Part shown: piece after piece, positions 10,537 to 22,200 of the stretch
Position numbering within the stretch: position 1 is the stretch's first letter
How the letters are laid out: every line of letters starts with the position of its first letter
NCBI GenBank assembly: GCA_037176885.1
Contig: JAWWNJ010000117.1
Coordinates: 496,001 to 560,000 of the forward strand
Reading direction: 5' to 3'
DNA length: 64,000 bases
DNA from: Favolaschia claudopus
Lineage: Eukaryota > Basidiomycota > Agaricomycetes > Agaricales > Mycenaceae
Notes under the pieces: generated by a model
The model's database searches: none
What the model was told of the DNA's origin: nothing
What the model saw: only the letters and a program-made list of their open reading frames with translations
Made by a program: the position numbers and the translations under genes

Positions 10537-11089
10537 CTACCTTACCTCATCCGCCCGCCAGTCAGGCACGAGAACTTGGAGTATATTGGTTTTTTTCAAA
10601 GACGCCGGATCAGTCGGAAGATTGACAATTTTCGCCAGACGATAAACCCAGTCTTCCAGACCTTCATCGCCATCAGAGTCAGGACCAGACACTTCATCCG
10701 AAAGGTATTCCGGATGAGTAGCGGTATGGAGGAATTGAACGTAGTCGTCGTTTTTATCAACAGCAACGGCGTCGACAACCTTCGCTATCTGAGTTGATTT
10801 CTGCGAGTGGATAAGCTCAGGAAGGGTCATTTATCAAGTCAACATTCACTTTCTTTCTCCTCCTTGTCCTTCCCCCCGGCCGCTGTATTTTGCTGGAGGC
10901 GCCAGTCCCGCTTGAAGCTACGAAACGAACCCTTGCACATTCGGTAGTGAATGCAAGGTCCCAAACGAAGGGGTCTGAGACCTTCTTGAGACGCTTGAGG
11001 CTAAGGTAGGGCTCGTTCATCAGGAACCTACGCCACGTGCCCGAGCGTGACACTCCTTTTTGGGCCAAATTGGCCCGAATCACAATCAA
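10537..11089 (-). pseudogene. Unrecognised two-ORF gene remnant
   Basis: Two minus-strand frames of 90 and 97 codons overlap at 10817-10830. The upstream one contains FVWDLAFTTECARVRFVAS; the downstream one is acidic (SGPDSDGDEGLEDWVYRLA) and ends at 10537. Spacing and composition suggest one former gene broken by a frameshift or an unrecognised intron. I do not recognise the family. It could also be chance open frame. Confidence 0.25.
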
Positions 11090-11848
11090 TCACCATTTTT
11101 TGACCCAACGGCACAATCCGAGTAGTTTTTGGATACCAAATACTATTGTAATAGGAAAGACCTTATATAATCCAGAAAATTAGCCTGCCACGGTGTGTCA
11201 ATCAGACGATGAAAGCGGAACACTCCCGAAAGTCCCCGAATCTGACACCTTCTCTCTCATCCCGCGCTTCTCGATGCCACGGCCGTCCAAAAAACAGGCT
11301 GCCTCACGGCAGAACTGCCAAGTTCAAGGTCAAGGAGTCACGACAGAAAAGGACCAACTTCAAGCAGCCGTTGCGAGCTCAAATGAGGTTCAATTCCAGT
11401 CAATCAAAGTGATAACTAGCATTGTTTTTCAAGTACTTTCATCCTATTACGACACTTTTTTGCTGAGGATACATTGAGCTTTTCCAGATATGGCAATAAT
11501 CAGAAACTGTCCTGTTATTGATGCATTGTCAGGGCATAATATATAGCTGAGTGTTCTAAGTGGTACAGTAGTATCATATATTTATCTCTACATTTTATTT
11601 CAGGTCATTCGGTGAAGTATACAGCAAGATTTTGGCCGAAAAGCCACGGCAATTTCTATTTGCCACCACTGTACATCATATTTGAGAAGGTGAGCAATCG
11701 GTCAAATTCATTGAATGGGGCCTGATTCCTCTGGGATACCTGAAAAGCTAGAATCATGCGCATTTCTATGAAATAACTGATTCATGTTCTAGGTACATGA
11801 AAATCAGGTGCCGATGTTTTCACAGTGTATGTAGTCGGCGATGCCTTG
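11090..11848. other. No recognised feature
   Basis: AT-rich intergenic DNA with only short, composition-driven frames. I see no TIR, LTR or conserved protein motif. Confidence 0.4.
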
Positions 11849-13181
11849 TGTAACGGCTCGGTGTACTTAGAGGTACGGGGATACGGTCAATACAACCCGT
11901 TTGTAGGCCGGTAGCTTTTTCCCTCCGCTCGAGTTTCTTCCACTGGGTTTTCTTGGCGAGGTTTTGACGCACCCGGCGTAGATACTTAGTCAGTCATAGT
12001 TACAATACGTACGAATATTCGGATGAGTCGGGTTTGGAAGGATACATATATTCGAAGCCATGTAGTTTACAGCCTTTGTCTTCTCAACACCCGTAATATT
12101 GCCCCGCTCCTCCTCGTCTCTATTCTGTTGGAGTTTATGTAGCTCGCATCATCTGTACTTGATGGCCGTATGTAGCTCACGTGACATATACGTGCTTCTT
12201 CCCGGATTCCATCCACCTCGAGTGCCTCGCCGTCCTTCGCGCGCCTCTCCCCGCTCTTTTCCTTGTTCGAGCCGACTCGGCTATTTTTTGCGCTCAACAG
12301 GTTATGGGCCCCGGCCCTTCTTGCCCGCTCTGACCAGTGCATCTTCTGCCACGTCATCATTGCTTCTCCCCTCGTTTTTCCATCCCACTCCGTTCACAGG
12401 TTTTCCCCCTGGTTGCTTCAATCATCCTCATCCCATTTTGGCCCACATACTCGACCACACACCCTACCCTTATAGCTGTTTCTTTCATTGGCCACAACAA
12501 CTCACCAGCTCTCCCCCTCGACCGAGACACAACGACAACAGTGCTCGGGCACTCCACTGGAACACGATGCTTTGGCATCCGCCTCCTCCCACATGCTTGC
12601 GTTGGATAACCCTGAAGGCCCGTTGTGCCGCCATTCCAGTGACATCCCGCCCTTCTCGCCTACCCTGCCTCTATGGCTCGAGTCGGCATCTCCCTCGAGG
12701 CTTCTATGCCTCTGAAGAACATTTCCAGGTCCAGTGTGTGTGGACCATTGGGCGTAGCCATTCCAGCAACGTTCAACCTCGATCCTTGTGCCGCAATTTG
12801 CGGTCTGGATGATTTCAGCAACAGTTCGGTCTGCTCGATGACCTCGAGTCTTTCTCCCTCGCATCCCTGGATTTTCTCCATGGTTATCCCCCGTGCAGAT
12901 CCCTTTGATTCGGTGGGAGCCCCAGTATACTTCCTTTCCTTCTTGTGCAGATGCTGCTCGCTAGGTGGGAGTGTTGGAGTTTATGTAGCTCGCATCATCT
13001 GTACTTGATGGCCGTATGTAGCTCACGTGACGTATACGTGCTTCTTCCCGGATTCCATCCACCTCGAGGGCCTCGCCGTCCTGGAGCTACATAAACTCCA
13101 ACATATTCTCTCCCCTCGTCCTCGACCTGTCCTCAGCTCTCGCTTCAGCTCTTCTCTAACGGAGCACCCAGCACCGTTACA
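11849..13181 (+). repeat. Gypsy 5' LTR, interrupted by a 978-bp insertion
   Basis: The segment begins TGTAACGG (11849) and ends CCGTTACA (13181), a perfect 8-bp terminal inversion. Without the insertion at 12126-13103 and its 5-bp duplication the LTR would be about 350 bp, normal for fungal Gypsy elements. It directly precedes the gag at 13289, with GTTTGAGAAGACC at the primer-binding position. No matching 3' LTR is in the window. Confidence 0.7.
12126..13103. mobile_element. Small nonautonomous terminal-repeat element nested in the Gypsy LTR
   Basis: The element begins TGTTGGAGTTTATGTAGCTC and ends with the exact inverse of those 20 bases. Both sides carry the same 5-bp duplication, TATTC (12121-12125 and 13104-13108). 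It also has direct terminal repeats: about 110 bp from 12126 recur from 12972 with few changes (CGCATCATCTGTACTTGATG, CTTCTTCCCGGATTCCATCC). The left copy lacks the final ~20 bp that close the right copy. The structure fits a TRIM-like LTR element with an unusually long 20-bp terminal inversion. The 237-codon ORF inside has no recognisable domain. Confidence 0.75.
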
Positions 13182-13288
13182 GTTTGAGAAGACCACCTAC
13201 ACAACAACCCCGGCTTTCTAGCTGTGCCCCTTGCTTCTATTGTTCTCCCCACCTTCTTCTTTGCTTCCCTTCTTTCCTCTTCGATCCC

Positions 13289-14530
13289 ATGGACCCGTCA
13301 GCTGGCTACAACAACCTCGAATCGGTCTGGGGCGCTTCCGGCTCGGGAGGCACCTCTTCTCTTGACAACTCTTCCTATCAGCCTACCCAGCTGTCTTATG
13401 CTCCGACTCCGGCTCCACCGGCTACGGCTGAAGAGATGCTATGGACTCTGATTCAGGAAATACACCAGGATGCTCGGGAACGACGCGACGAGGCTAGCGG
13501 CGCCTTCAACGCCTATTCTCAGCAGCAGGTTCAGACGACAACAGCTCTGCAGAGTGTTACCGCCGCTATCACCAGTCTGGCCGACCTCGTCAGGAATATC
13601 AGCGGCACCACCTCTACTCCTGCCGCTCCTCCACCTCCTGCTCCTGCTCCTGTCGCACCCGTCCCCGTCGTCGCTACCCACATGCCGACTGACCGTCCTC
13701 TTCGCGCTCGGGAACCTCGTATCTTTTCTGGCGCCACCGCGGAGGTCGAACCCTTCATCGACGAAGTCGAGGCCAACATGCTGCTCCAGCGCATGGTTAA
13801 CGACGCCGACAAGACTCGTTATCTCTCGACCTACCTGGAGAACGGCAATCCCAAGACGTGGTACTATGCCGTTAAGACCCACGCTACGTCCTATCTTTCT
13901 GATTATCCTTCTTTCATTGCTTCCTTCCGTGCCCAATTTGCCGACCCCAATTATGGTCGTACAGCCCTGCGTAAAATCAAAGGGTTGAAGCAAACGGGCT
14001 CGTGTGCGACTTACGCCTCGCTCTCCCGTTCGCTTTTGCCCCACGTCGACTTCTCTGAACAGACGAAGCTTGACCAGTTCAAGGAGGGGCTTAAGCCTGC
14101 TCTTCGAGACACCATTCTCACCGTCCGTCCTAGACCTGTGGGATTTGACGCGTACGTGGCTCTCGCCATTGAGCTCGACAATGATCTTCATGAAAATGAA
14201 CTCGTTGCTCGTGAACGTGGCCAAGTTTCTCGCTCTTCTCATTCTTCTTCTGGATCTCATCCTGCCCCACGCCAGACGACATCTACTTCCCATGCGTCTT
14301 CTGCGACGTCTGCAGCCCAGTCTTCCGACGTCGTTCCGATGGAGGTTGATGCGGTTAAGATTCGTGGTCCCCTAACGCAGGCGGAGAAAGATCGTCGTCG
14401 CCAGCTCAACCTTTGCTTGTACTGCGGAGGTGCTGGTCACAATGCGGAAGCTTGTCCCAACAAGTCCGATAAAGCCAAAAAGCGCGACAATGCGCGTAAA
14501 GCTTCTACCGCCCAGGCGGGAAAAGCTTAA
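13289..14530 (+). CDS. Ty3/Gypsy Gag protein
   Basis: About 413 residues from the ATG at 13289 (MDPSAGYNN); an in-frame upstream ATG at 13184 lies just after the LTR and is less likely. The N-terminal ~130 residues are Ser/Pro/Ala-rich. The capsid-like Retrotrans_gag region spans about 140-310 (RAREPRIFSGATAEVEPFID, WYYAVKT, FRAQFADPNYGRTALRKIKG). One CCHC knuckle (CLYCGGAGHNAEAC) lies near residue 390. The Lys-rich tail suits RNA binding. The frame is intact. It is followed by a remnant of the same element's protease, so it belongs to a truncated autonomous Gypsy lineage. Confidence 0.9.
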   Translation: MDPSAGYNNLESVWGASGSGGTSSLDNSSYQPTQLSYAPTPAPPATAEEMLWTLIQEIHQDARERRDEASGAFNAYSQQQVQTTTALQSVTAAITSLADLVRNISGTTSTPAAPPPPAPAPVAPVPVVATHMPTDRPLRAREPRIFSGATAEVEPFIDEVEANMLLQRMVNDADKTRYLSTYLENGNPKTWYYAVKTHATSYLSDYPSFIASFRAQFADPNYGRTALRKIKGLKQTGSCATYASLSRSLLPHVDFSEQTKLDQFKEGLKPALRDTILTVRPRPVGFDAYVALAIELDNDLHENELVARERGQVSRSSHSSSGSHPAPRQTTSTSHASSATSAAQSSDVVPMEVDAVKIRGPLTQAEKDRRRQLNLCLYCGGAGHNAEACPNKSDKAKKRDNARKASTAQAGKA

Positions 14531-14689
14531 CCGAGAGTCCAACTCCTGCCCTAGGGCTCCCGGGTTCTGACGTTAGGGCACGTCCTGTTCTCGCCGCGAA
14601 GCCCGCGTTCGTTCGTGCGACGAATGGACGTTATATACCCCAAAATTATATTTCTCCTCGTTTTGTCTTTGCTTCCTTCTCTCACTTAA

Positions 14690-15070
14690 ATTCTCCTGAT
14701 CATTTCTTCATTAGTGTTCGACTTTCCTTTCCCGGACGCCCGCCAGCCCGAACTTTCGCTCTGGTCGACTCTGGCGCTTCGGCTTCGTGCATCTCTGACC
14801 GGTTCGCCCAAAGGCATTCGCTTCCACGCCAGCCTAAGGATGTCCCGGTCCCGATCACTGCTGTCGACGATCGTCCTATCGCTGGCGGCTTGGTCACCCA
14901 CGACGTTATTTCTCAACTCTCGACTCTCACACCGAGGTCATCCGACTTGGCGTCGTTTCCGTTGGTTATCCGGTTATCCTCGGTTTAGATTGGCTTCGCC
15001 GTCACAACCCCAACATTGACTGGACCAACATGGATCTCTCCCTCTCCTGTTGCAACCTTGTTCGCTCCGA
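14690..15070 (+). pseudogene. Gypsy retropepsin remnant
   Basis: In frame with the expected pol start, the sequence encodes FALVDSGASASCISDRFA, the catalytic DSGA motif of retroviral-type aspartic protease. About 60 codons later, after a one-base frameshift near 14925, it encodes VVSVGYPVILGLDWLRRHNP, the conserved LGLDWL block. The protease would cleave Gag-Pol in particles. Downstream reverse transcriptase, RNase H and integrase are absent, so the element is 3' truncated. Confidence 0.8.
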
Positions 15071-15386
15071 ACCCGTACGCGTGGGGGCATGATGGAGGAG
15101 TGGTCTATCATGCGACGTTTCAACATGTCAGCTGCTTGCGGAGTTTTTGGGCAGCAGTTCGAACCCACCCCCCGGCGAGAAACACCTTTGACACTCACCG
15201 GCTTCCCTACCGCCGATTTCCGGCATTGGTGATCGTCGATCCGACTTTGTCACTGCCACCCCACTTCCGGTCAACAGTCTCACTTCCCACCATCATCCGG
15301 GCCTCGGATCACAGCAGGCAATCACCCGGCGGCCAGCACATTTCAGTCTCACAGTATTTGCGGTCATACTCAAACCTGCTCGGGCT
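15071..15386. other. Decayed sequence after the protease
   Basis: No pol motif can be read with confidence in any frame. The 161-codon plus ORF (15016-15501) runs through the protease end in the wrong frame and continues into repeats. Confidence 0.35.
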
Positions 15387-15850
15387 TAGTTTCTATGGGA
15401 CACGGCCCAATAAGGGAAATGGCAGCGCCAGCGTGTCCCGGGACACGCTGGCTGTGTGCGGGCTCGGGGTGGGGCGGCCCCGGGGCACCGAATGCTTTTG
15501 AATGCTTTTGAAAGGCCATTGAACACGCCCATTAACGCGTTATTAAACTTTACGTACATTTCGCGTAATTTGAATGATCCCATTGACGCGCCATCACAAG
15601 CGGTAGAGGCGGGAGGGAATAACTTAGCAAAGAAGTCCCGCGGAAATATCGTAAGTACGCACGTGTGAGAACATTTACGCCCGATGCAGTTGGGCGGCGG
15701 CCTGCTCTGCGTGTCCCATGACGGGCCGGGATCCAGTTTTGCCTGGGACACGCTGTGGGAGAGGCGCCCAGCCAATTTGCGCGTGTCCCATGGAAATCCA
15801 AGGCCACATTTTCTTGTGGGACACGCCGAGATCTCCGAAAGACAAGACGT
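15387..15850. repeat. Cluster of GCGTGTCCC / GGGACACGC palindromic motifs
   Basis: A perfect 20-bp palindrome (AGCGTGTCCCGGGACACGCT) lies at 15431-15450. Half-sites in alternating orientation recur near 15709, 15745, 15779 and 15817, with a related GGGACACG at 15394. They can form several nested hairpins. No ORF over them is credible; they may be subterminal repeats of an unresolved DNA element. Confidence 0.6.
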
Positions 15851-17242
15851 GAGAGGCCCATGCTGATTGTCGCCGCTTGAGTGACGAGAGGTGACGAGAG
15901 AAGCGCTCAACAATCTTATTTGTGGAAAGAAATTCAAAAAGCGGCGCATCAATGTGCGGGAAACACTGCCGCCGAGTCCTAGTACAATACATGTTGTTTA
16001 ACGGCGTTGTTTGGTGCAGTATAGATTGAGAACGAAAGGCATCATTCGTGTTCGGACCGCGGAGCTTCGGGAACCGTTGGACAGCCATTGACATAACGTC
16101 AACGGCTATGTCCGGTGCGTGTCCCAGCTCATTCTAAGTGTTGCTTTATCGACTCTCTCAATGACCATTACCTCAACCGGGATTGGATTGGAGCTGATTT
16201 TTGACTCCTGTTCACATCGGGCTCCAGCTCCAACTCTTCTCCCTCCCAGCGCATTCAAACCAGTCAAACATGACTTCAACCGCTTATGATCGCTACGAGG
16301 ATATCGGATTGTGATCTAGTTAGGACTATACCTCGATAAAATCCAAAGACTGTTGCCATTAAACCTCTTCATTTTTCTGGATGATCTTCAGTTTGAAGTT
16401 CAGCAGATTGCAATGTACGGGTCTGCAATTCGGCCGACTCAGGCAAAAAATTGATTTGTTTATAATTATTATGGGCATAGTCTCTTCGAAGCAGACGCTA
16501 CAACAGATGGGTCCTCGTACCTGCGGTGTGTTGTAATATGGGCTATGCATCTTATTCAGTTTTGTCCGCTACTTATTTGGAACATCTTCGTCTGTACCAC
16601 AACAACTTGAACAACCACATCGCGGTTCCCACGGTTCAATAAATGTGTTGGGGAGAAAACTTGACTGCCTTTGAGCTAGACCTTGGTTATCTAGATTTCG
16701 AGGATAGATTATACAAAAACACGGACTGAAGCATGGCTGTTGACGTTTTTCAGACCCTCAACTGGTTCTTTGTGTTGCCAATCGTCCGCAAAGTTGAAGC
16801 TTCAAAATTTAGCCCCAGTGAGAATCCCGTATGCTTCAAGCTGCTCCAAACTGCTTTCAGCTGCTGTTCACCCAAGCAGCATATGGGAGCAGAGGAGAGC
16901 GTAGAAATGATACCTTCAGCAGATGGGGTTCCGGCTCCCATCTGCGCAGCTCTGCTCAACTTCTGCTCCAGACTGCTTCCGTCTGCTTCCCTCTGTCCCT
17001 TGTAATTATACTGCATTTCCATTATATTTTGTATTAAAACAGGTATTTTCTATATACTTCACTACAACAACATCGACGCACACGCGTCCCGCTTCCCACA
17101 AGTCCGCAAACCCTGCCCCGCAAACCCTGCCCGACCGACCCACAATGCCGTCTGCACTGAAGCTGCTACCACTAACGCGAACCACGCTGAATGGTGAGGT
17201 AGATCGAGGTCCGGGGTGCTGCCGCAAAGTCGTTAACCGAAT
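15851..17242. other. No recognised gene
   Basis: A minus-strand frame (15675-16094) begins MSMAVQRFPKLRGPNTNDAF but matches no family I know. From 16820 to 17000 there are repeated GCTGCT/CTGCTTC tracts. A short ATG frame at 17145 (MPSALKLLPLTRTTLN) followed by a GTGAGG donor may be a relic first exon of the BTB gene, but its phase does not match the next exon. Confidence 0.35.
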
Positions 17243-17782
17243 GTGCAGCTAGAAATGGAAAGGAATGCGCACCGTACGATTCCTCTCCTCCTCCTCCTCC
17301 CACCCCATAACCCTCACCCTCCCCTGCTTCACCCCCACCTCCTCCGCTTTACCCTCGGCTTTCTCTACACCGGCATCCTCGTCTTCTCCCACCGCACCTA
17401 CGACGTCTCCACCGCCCTCACCCTCCTCCTCTCCGCCTCCTACTTCGCCCTCCCCACCCTCTACACGGAAGTCTCCGCCCGCGTCATAACCAAAATGGTG
17501 CACGGCCTCTTCCACGCCGCTCTCCCCTTCACCGCCTACGAGGAGCTCACCCGCGGCCCATTGCGCGCAGGGGGCTGCGTCTGCTGCAAGTGCGCCGGCC
17601 GGGTGCCCCGCATCCTTGAGTTCGCCCTGAGCGACGACGTCAAAGGAAGCCGTCCTCGAGCGCGGGAGCCGGCGCGCGCTCGTGGGGTTGTTCGAGACAG
17701 CGTGGGGCGCGCAGGAGTTTTCCGCCTCGTGACAACGATAGTGCGCTGGGTCTGCGGACACCCTAGAGACGGCAAATTATAA
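17243..17782 (+). pseudogene. BTB/POZ domain gene, truncated and frameshifted
   Basis: The frame encodes LHPHLLRFTLGFLYTG, LVFSHRTYDVSTALTLLLSA and SARVITKMVHGLFHAALPF, the C-terminal half of a fungal BTB/POZ domain with its typical helices. A Cys-containing GGCVCCKCAGRVPRILEFAL stretch follows, as in many Agaricomycete BTB proteins. BTB domains mediate dimerisation and often recruit Cullin-3 ligases. The N-terminal half of the domain is missing, and near 17640 the expected continuation (LERGSRRALVGLFETAWG) moves one frame over. The copy is much richer in GC and C/T codons than its neighbours. I judge it a dead paralogue of a host gene. Confidence 0.7.
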
Positions 17783-17948
17783 GTAAATACCGATAGAACG
17801 AAGAAGTCAGTACACAAACCTGCTCGGGCAGTTTCGATAGCGATGGTCGAGCTCTATCCGTGCATTTCAGTGGGATAGAATGAACACAAGACAATGGAAC
17901 ACACCTTAAAATATTCACACAACTGCCAAGAAGTTCTGTACGGTCGCA

Positions 17949-18319
17949 TGTAACAACAGCTGCGGGGTAAGAGGAGGTCTACTCACCCATGGACCTGATT
18001 GTCAGGGGAACCCCTGTTCTGCGCAAAGGGACTTGGGCACTTCTGCCCAAGTCCCATTACATCATTCCTGTGGAGCTCCATCAAACTATGACAGAGTTCT
18101 ATTTTTGGGTATGTACACAAGATCCCAGTCCAACTACGTTATCAAGGTGGGACTTAGCATGTGATCGGGCCAGGGACTATTGCCGGTTGACCCGGCCTTG
18201 TGGGAATTAGTTAGTATATGTTTGCCACACCTAGCGTGGGAATCCTTAGCCTTTCTTCTCTTTGGATTCTCCCTCGCTAGACCCTCGAGACATCTCGGGT
18301 CCTAAAGGTTGCCCTTACA
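17949..18319 (+). repeat. Putative 5' LTR of a Gypsy element
   Basis: The segment starts TGTAACAACAGC and ends TTGCCCTTACA, giving a TGTAA/TTACA inversion. Its 371-bp length and position about 140 bp before a gag start fit a 5' LTR. No second copy is in the window, so the boundaries rest on the terminal dinucleotides and context. Confidence 0.45.
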
Positions 18320-18462
18320 GCAGAAGAAAGGCTCCAAGGGATTAACTGGTCAAGATTGCGCGCTTTGGCGATTTTTCAGACGCTTCGTCGGACTCCTCCT
18401 CTGCTGTCTTGAACGCGCAAACCGCGAATCTTGCCCCCTCCTCCCCCTCTCTAGAACCCACC

Positions 18463-19200
18463 ATGACCGACTCTGCCGCCGCTGCTGCAGCCGCCGCCGA
18501 GCGGATGGATAGGCTCGAGAGGACTGTTGACCGTCTGGTCGAGCTTTTTCAAACCGCTGCCAATCCTCCCACTACTACTGCTCCGACCCCTGCCGCTCCT
18601 CCAGAGCCTCCGGCCGAGAGTCCAGGACTCTTTGCCAACCTCACCGCGGCAGCAAAAACGGTCCTTCGACCGAACCCCCCTTTCGTCTTTCACGGCGACC
18701 GCTCGGCTGGCCGGGCCTTCCTTCACTCAGCTCGGACTTACATCCGACTGGTTCCGGAGGCGTTTGTCGAAGGTGGCGAGATGTCTGAGGAAAAGGCAGT
18801 GCGTTTCACCATGTCGTTTCTGTCCAAAGACTCTGCGCAAAAATGGGCTGAGCGCATGTCCATCAAAACCCCTTTCCCCTTCCTCACCTGGGACGCCTTC
18901 ACCAAGGAGTTCTGCTCACGCTTTGTCGAGGAGAACGAGCAGGACCACGCCCTACACAAACTCGAGTCTAGGGCATACTATATGGGCTCCCGGGATGTCT
19001 TCAAGTACACTGATGACTTTGAAGACCTCTTCGACCTTGCTGGGTTTGCTGACGCGTTGGTCAAGGTCACCAAGTTCCGCTCTGGCCTTGACCCTGCCAT
19101 CAATGCGGCCATCACCTCGTCCAGCGACCCCCCAGACCTCCGCAACTACATGGCTTGGCGGACCCGAGCGTACCGCCAGTACGAAAAGGGAAGGTCTTAA
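18463..19200 (+). CDS. Ty3/Gypsy Gag protein, C-terminally truncated
   Basis: I prefer the ATG at 18463 (MTDSAAAAAAAAERMDRLER), which begins with a short Ala-rich coiled-coil-like stretch (LERTVDRLVELFQ). The capsid-like domain occupies about residues 60-245 (FVFHGDRSAGRAFLHSARTY, WAERMSIKTPFPFLTWDAF, KLESRAYYMGSRDVFKYTD). The frame stops after RAYRQYEKGRS, before any zinc knuckle, and the hAT element begins about 25 bp later. The hAT insertion or a deletion probably removed the nucleic-acid-binding tail and all of pol. Confidence 0.8.
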   Translation: MTDSAAAAAAAAERMDRLERTVDRLVELFQTAANPPTTTAPTPAAPPEPPAESPGLFANLTAAAKTVLRPNPPFVFHGDRSAGRAFLHSARTYIRLVPEAFVEGGEMSEEKAVRFTMSFLSKDSAQKWAERMSIKTPFPFLTWDAFTKEFCSRFVEENEQDHALHKLESRAYYMGSRDVFKYTDDFEDLFDLAGFADALVKVTKFRSGLDPAINAAITSSSDPPDLRNYMAWRTRAYRQYEKGRS

Positions 19201-19222
19201 TTTTGGGACGAGCCAGAGCTAA

Positions 19223-22200
19223 GGGGTTAATAACCCTTAATATACCACGTGACTTGAATGTGGGAACCTACCTGCCACGGGCGTCAAAGAGCGTGTCGAG
19301 AGGCTGTGTTTCTTGGCGCTCTCTTTAACGCCTTGACAGATGCTTTCCCACAATCAAAGGTGTCGTTTCTTTTGCGTTTCTTCGTATATTTTCTCAGCGG
19401 CTCTTATCAATAAGCCATATTTAATGCAGGGATGTATGTTTTCAAGTTGTCTGGGAATGAGCACCGGAAAGCAGAGCCTCGAGTAACTGAGTGAAATTAA
19501 TACATCAGAATATCAATTGAATCACATGCAATACATTCGGCTCCGTGAAAATTTTCACCTCGTCTTTTGTCGTCTTTACTCTTCACAATGCCTCCCAAAC
19601 TCGGTGACATCTGGACTGTATTCCATAAAAGCTCCGATAAACCCAACGGCAGCCATCACCGAGCCACTCACTGGCGTTGTATCGATGCCGAAAGACCTTC
19701 CACCGAGGCGATTGATATTGAATTTGAGGACGACTGGAATCTAATGAAAAAAGAGGCTTGGTTCTCAGCTGGTGAATAGAAAATCCAACAAAATGACCAT
19801 GAACTGACCTTTGTTCAGCTCTAGAATCCGCTTTGGCCCAAGGCAAAGATGTCAATGGAGAAAAGGGGGCGATGGCCGCACATCTTCGAAGATGCGAGCA
19901 TGCCACGGCCGAGGAGAAGGCAATGGCTGTAAGGATATCTCCAACAAAGAAGGAGAAGGAAGAAGCTCAGAAAGGGAAGGGGAAGCGGAAGCAGGCAGAC
20001 GGTGATGAAAAGGGTGCTGATGCGGATGATGAGAGTGTCGGGGGCTCGGGTGGCGGCAAGAAGCGGAAACTTGTCCAGGCCGTGGAGGCCTCGTTTTCCC
20101 AGTCGCAGCTGAAGGTCTTTAGGGGGATCGAGGTACCTTTCTCTGCAGACCACAAGCATGCCATCGCCCAGCAAACATTGCGCGCAACTCAGTCAGCGAA
20201 TCTTCCAGAGAGGTGGACAGAGGATCCCGAAGTCATGAAGCTTTTCCTGATGATGCGCTCGAAGGCCATGGAGGTCATTCCATCACGTAGGGAGCTTGGG
20301 GGGTCGTTACTGAGAGACGCAGCTAACGAGGTCGACGAAAAGATTGCTGCACAAGTCAAAGGACAAGATGTGACTATGTCGTAAGTTTTAACAGCTCTTC
20401 TTGTCGGTCTTTCTGAAGTTTTGCCCACAGGACGGACGGTTGGCGTACGAATCGAAGGGATGCAGTCGGCGGTGTTACTTTGACGCATAATTTCAAAGTG
20501 AGTCGAAATTCTTGAATATGATCGTTTGTGATTATGTACTGACGTACCCAGACACTACTCGTCGATATATTGCGCACAAACAAGCTTTTGAAGGACGGCG
20601 AATCTATGAAGATAATGTTCGGGGACATGATCGATAAAGCAGAGGCAGAGCTTATGTGTTTCGTCATCGCCTTTCTCACCGACAATGATGGTGGGAGTAA
20701 GAAGGGCCGACTTCTACTGGCAGCAGCTCGCCCGTACCTCCTTACCTTTGCATGCTGCGCTCATCAAGGCCAGCTTATCCTTGGCGATTACCTTCGCGAG
20801 AACGAAGATGCTGCGACTCTAATAGGCGAGCTCATCGACTTCGTCAATTGGCTCAACAATCACGACAAAGTTCGGGCCATCTTCGACACGCAGCAGCAGG
20901 AACTGTCCGGCAAGATCTTGGCGTACATTCTTCCGAATCTCACACGCTGGACGACTCACCTCATTGCCGCAATCCGATTCTCGCTACTCAAAGCTCCCAT
21001 CCGTGCCGCGGTTCTGAACCACCGAGATGCGATTGTCAAGGCCCAGGTTGGCGCCGAGACAAACGCGCGGAAGAAGATGGCACTCCAGGATGACGCTATC
21101 CACCACTGCACTGTAGTCGAATCACACGCATGGTGGGATAGACTCCAACAGACTATCATCCCCGATTTCGAGCACATATGCTATCTGACCAATATAGCCC
21201 AGAGCGACCATGTTCGTCCCGACCAATTCTTTCTGGCTCTAGCAGGTCTCTTTCTCCGTTTCCGCGGATTCTCGACTCGCTCCAAAGCTTCCGAGCGCGG
21301 ACTGGGGCAGCGCATGTGCAAACGCATCGAGAAACGCTTCAAAGAGCTCGACCAGGTTGTTTTCGTCCTCGCTCTGATATTAAATCCATTCGAGCGGCTT
21401 TCACGCTTTGGTGATAAAGCGCAGATTGATGTCTTCAAACTTTCAACCGAACTTATTACCGTACGTGCTCATTTCTCATGTCGCTGGGATCCTCTGCTGA
21501 ATTGAGAGCAGCTTTTCAAACGTATGAAATCTCGGCCCCCGAAAACGCCCTACACTGCCGCCGAGCAGCAAGAGTTTGATTCCACACTTAAGGCGACTTT
21601 GCAGGTTGTCAACACCGCATTTATGCAATATCTGAGTGCGACCGGCCCTTTCGAAAGCTGGTTTTTAGCGGACTCGCACCAGAAAGCGTCATATGAAACA
21701 ATTCACGTATGTCCTCGCTTGTTCCGACAGTATATATCTTCACAATATCGCAGGGCAACGATCCTCTTCCGTTCTGGGAGATGCTGAAAGTTAACGCCGC
21801 TGTTCTACCGCTCGCTCAATTTGCGCAGCTGCTACTCCGTCTTGTGGTCAATCAGGCTTTTCGGACTTTTCAAACAAGAAGAATAAGAAACGCAATCGCC
21901 TAACGCTGAAAAAAATGGAGCAGCAAGCAAAAGTAAGTTCGTTTTTACTGTCTTGTGCGACACGGCTCAACTGTACCAGGTTACGCGCTTCATTCGTGAA
22001 GAACAGAAGGCGGAAGGCCTTGTCGAAGAGCGCGGAGGTCGAAAAAATCATGAAGACTCACGTCTACGGACACTACTCTCCGTTCCGCGGTACGCAGATG
22101 CTATACTGAGCGATACTGATGACAGCGAAGATGAGGGTCAGAAAAAATCAGTCGTGGTGCGGTCTTCCGCTGCGTGGAGAAAACAGGTTGCAGACTGGCA

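Noticed and set aside
13439..14293. 284-codon minus-strand frame opposite the Gypsy gag
   Set aside because: Antisense shadow of an intact gag with clear capsid and zinc-knuckle motifs.
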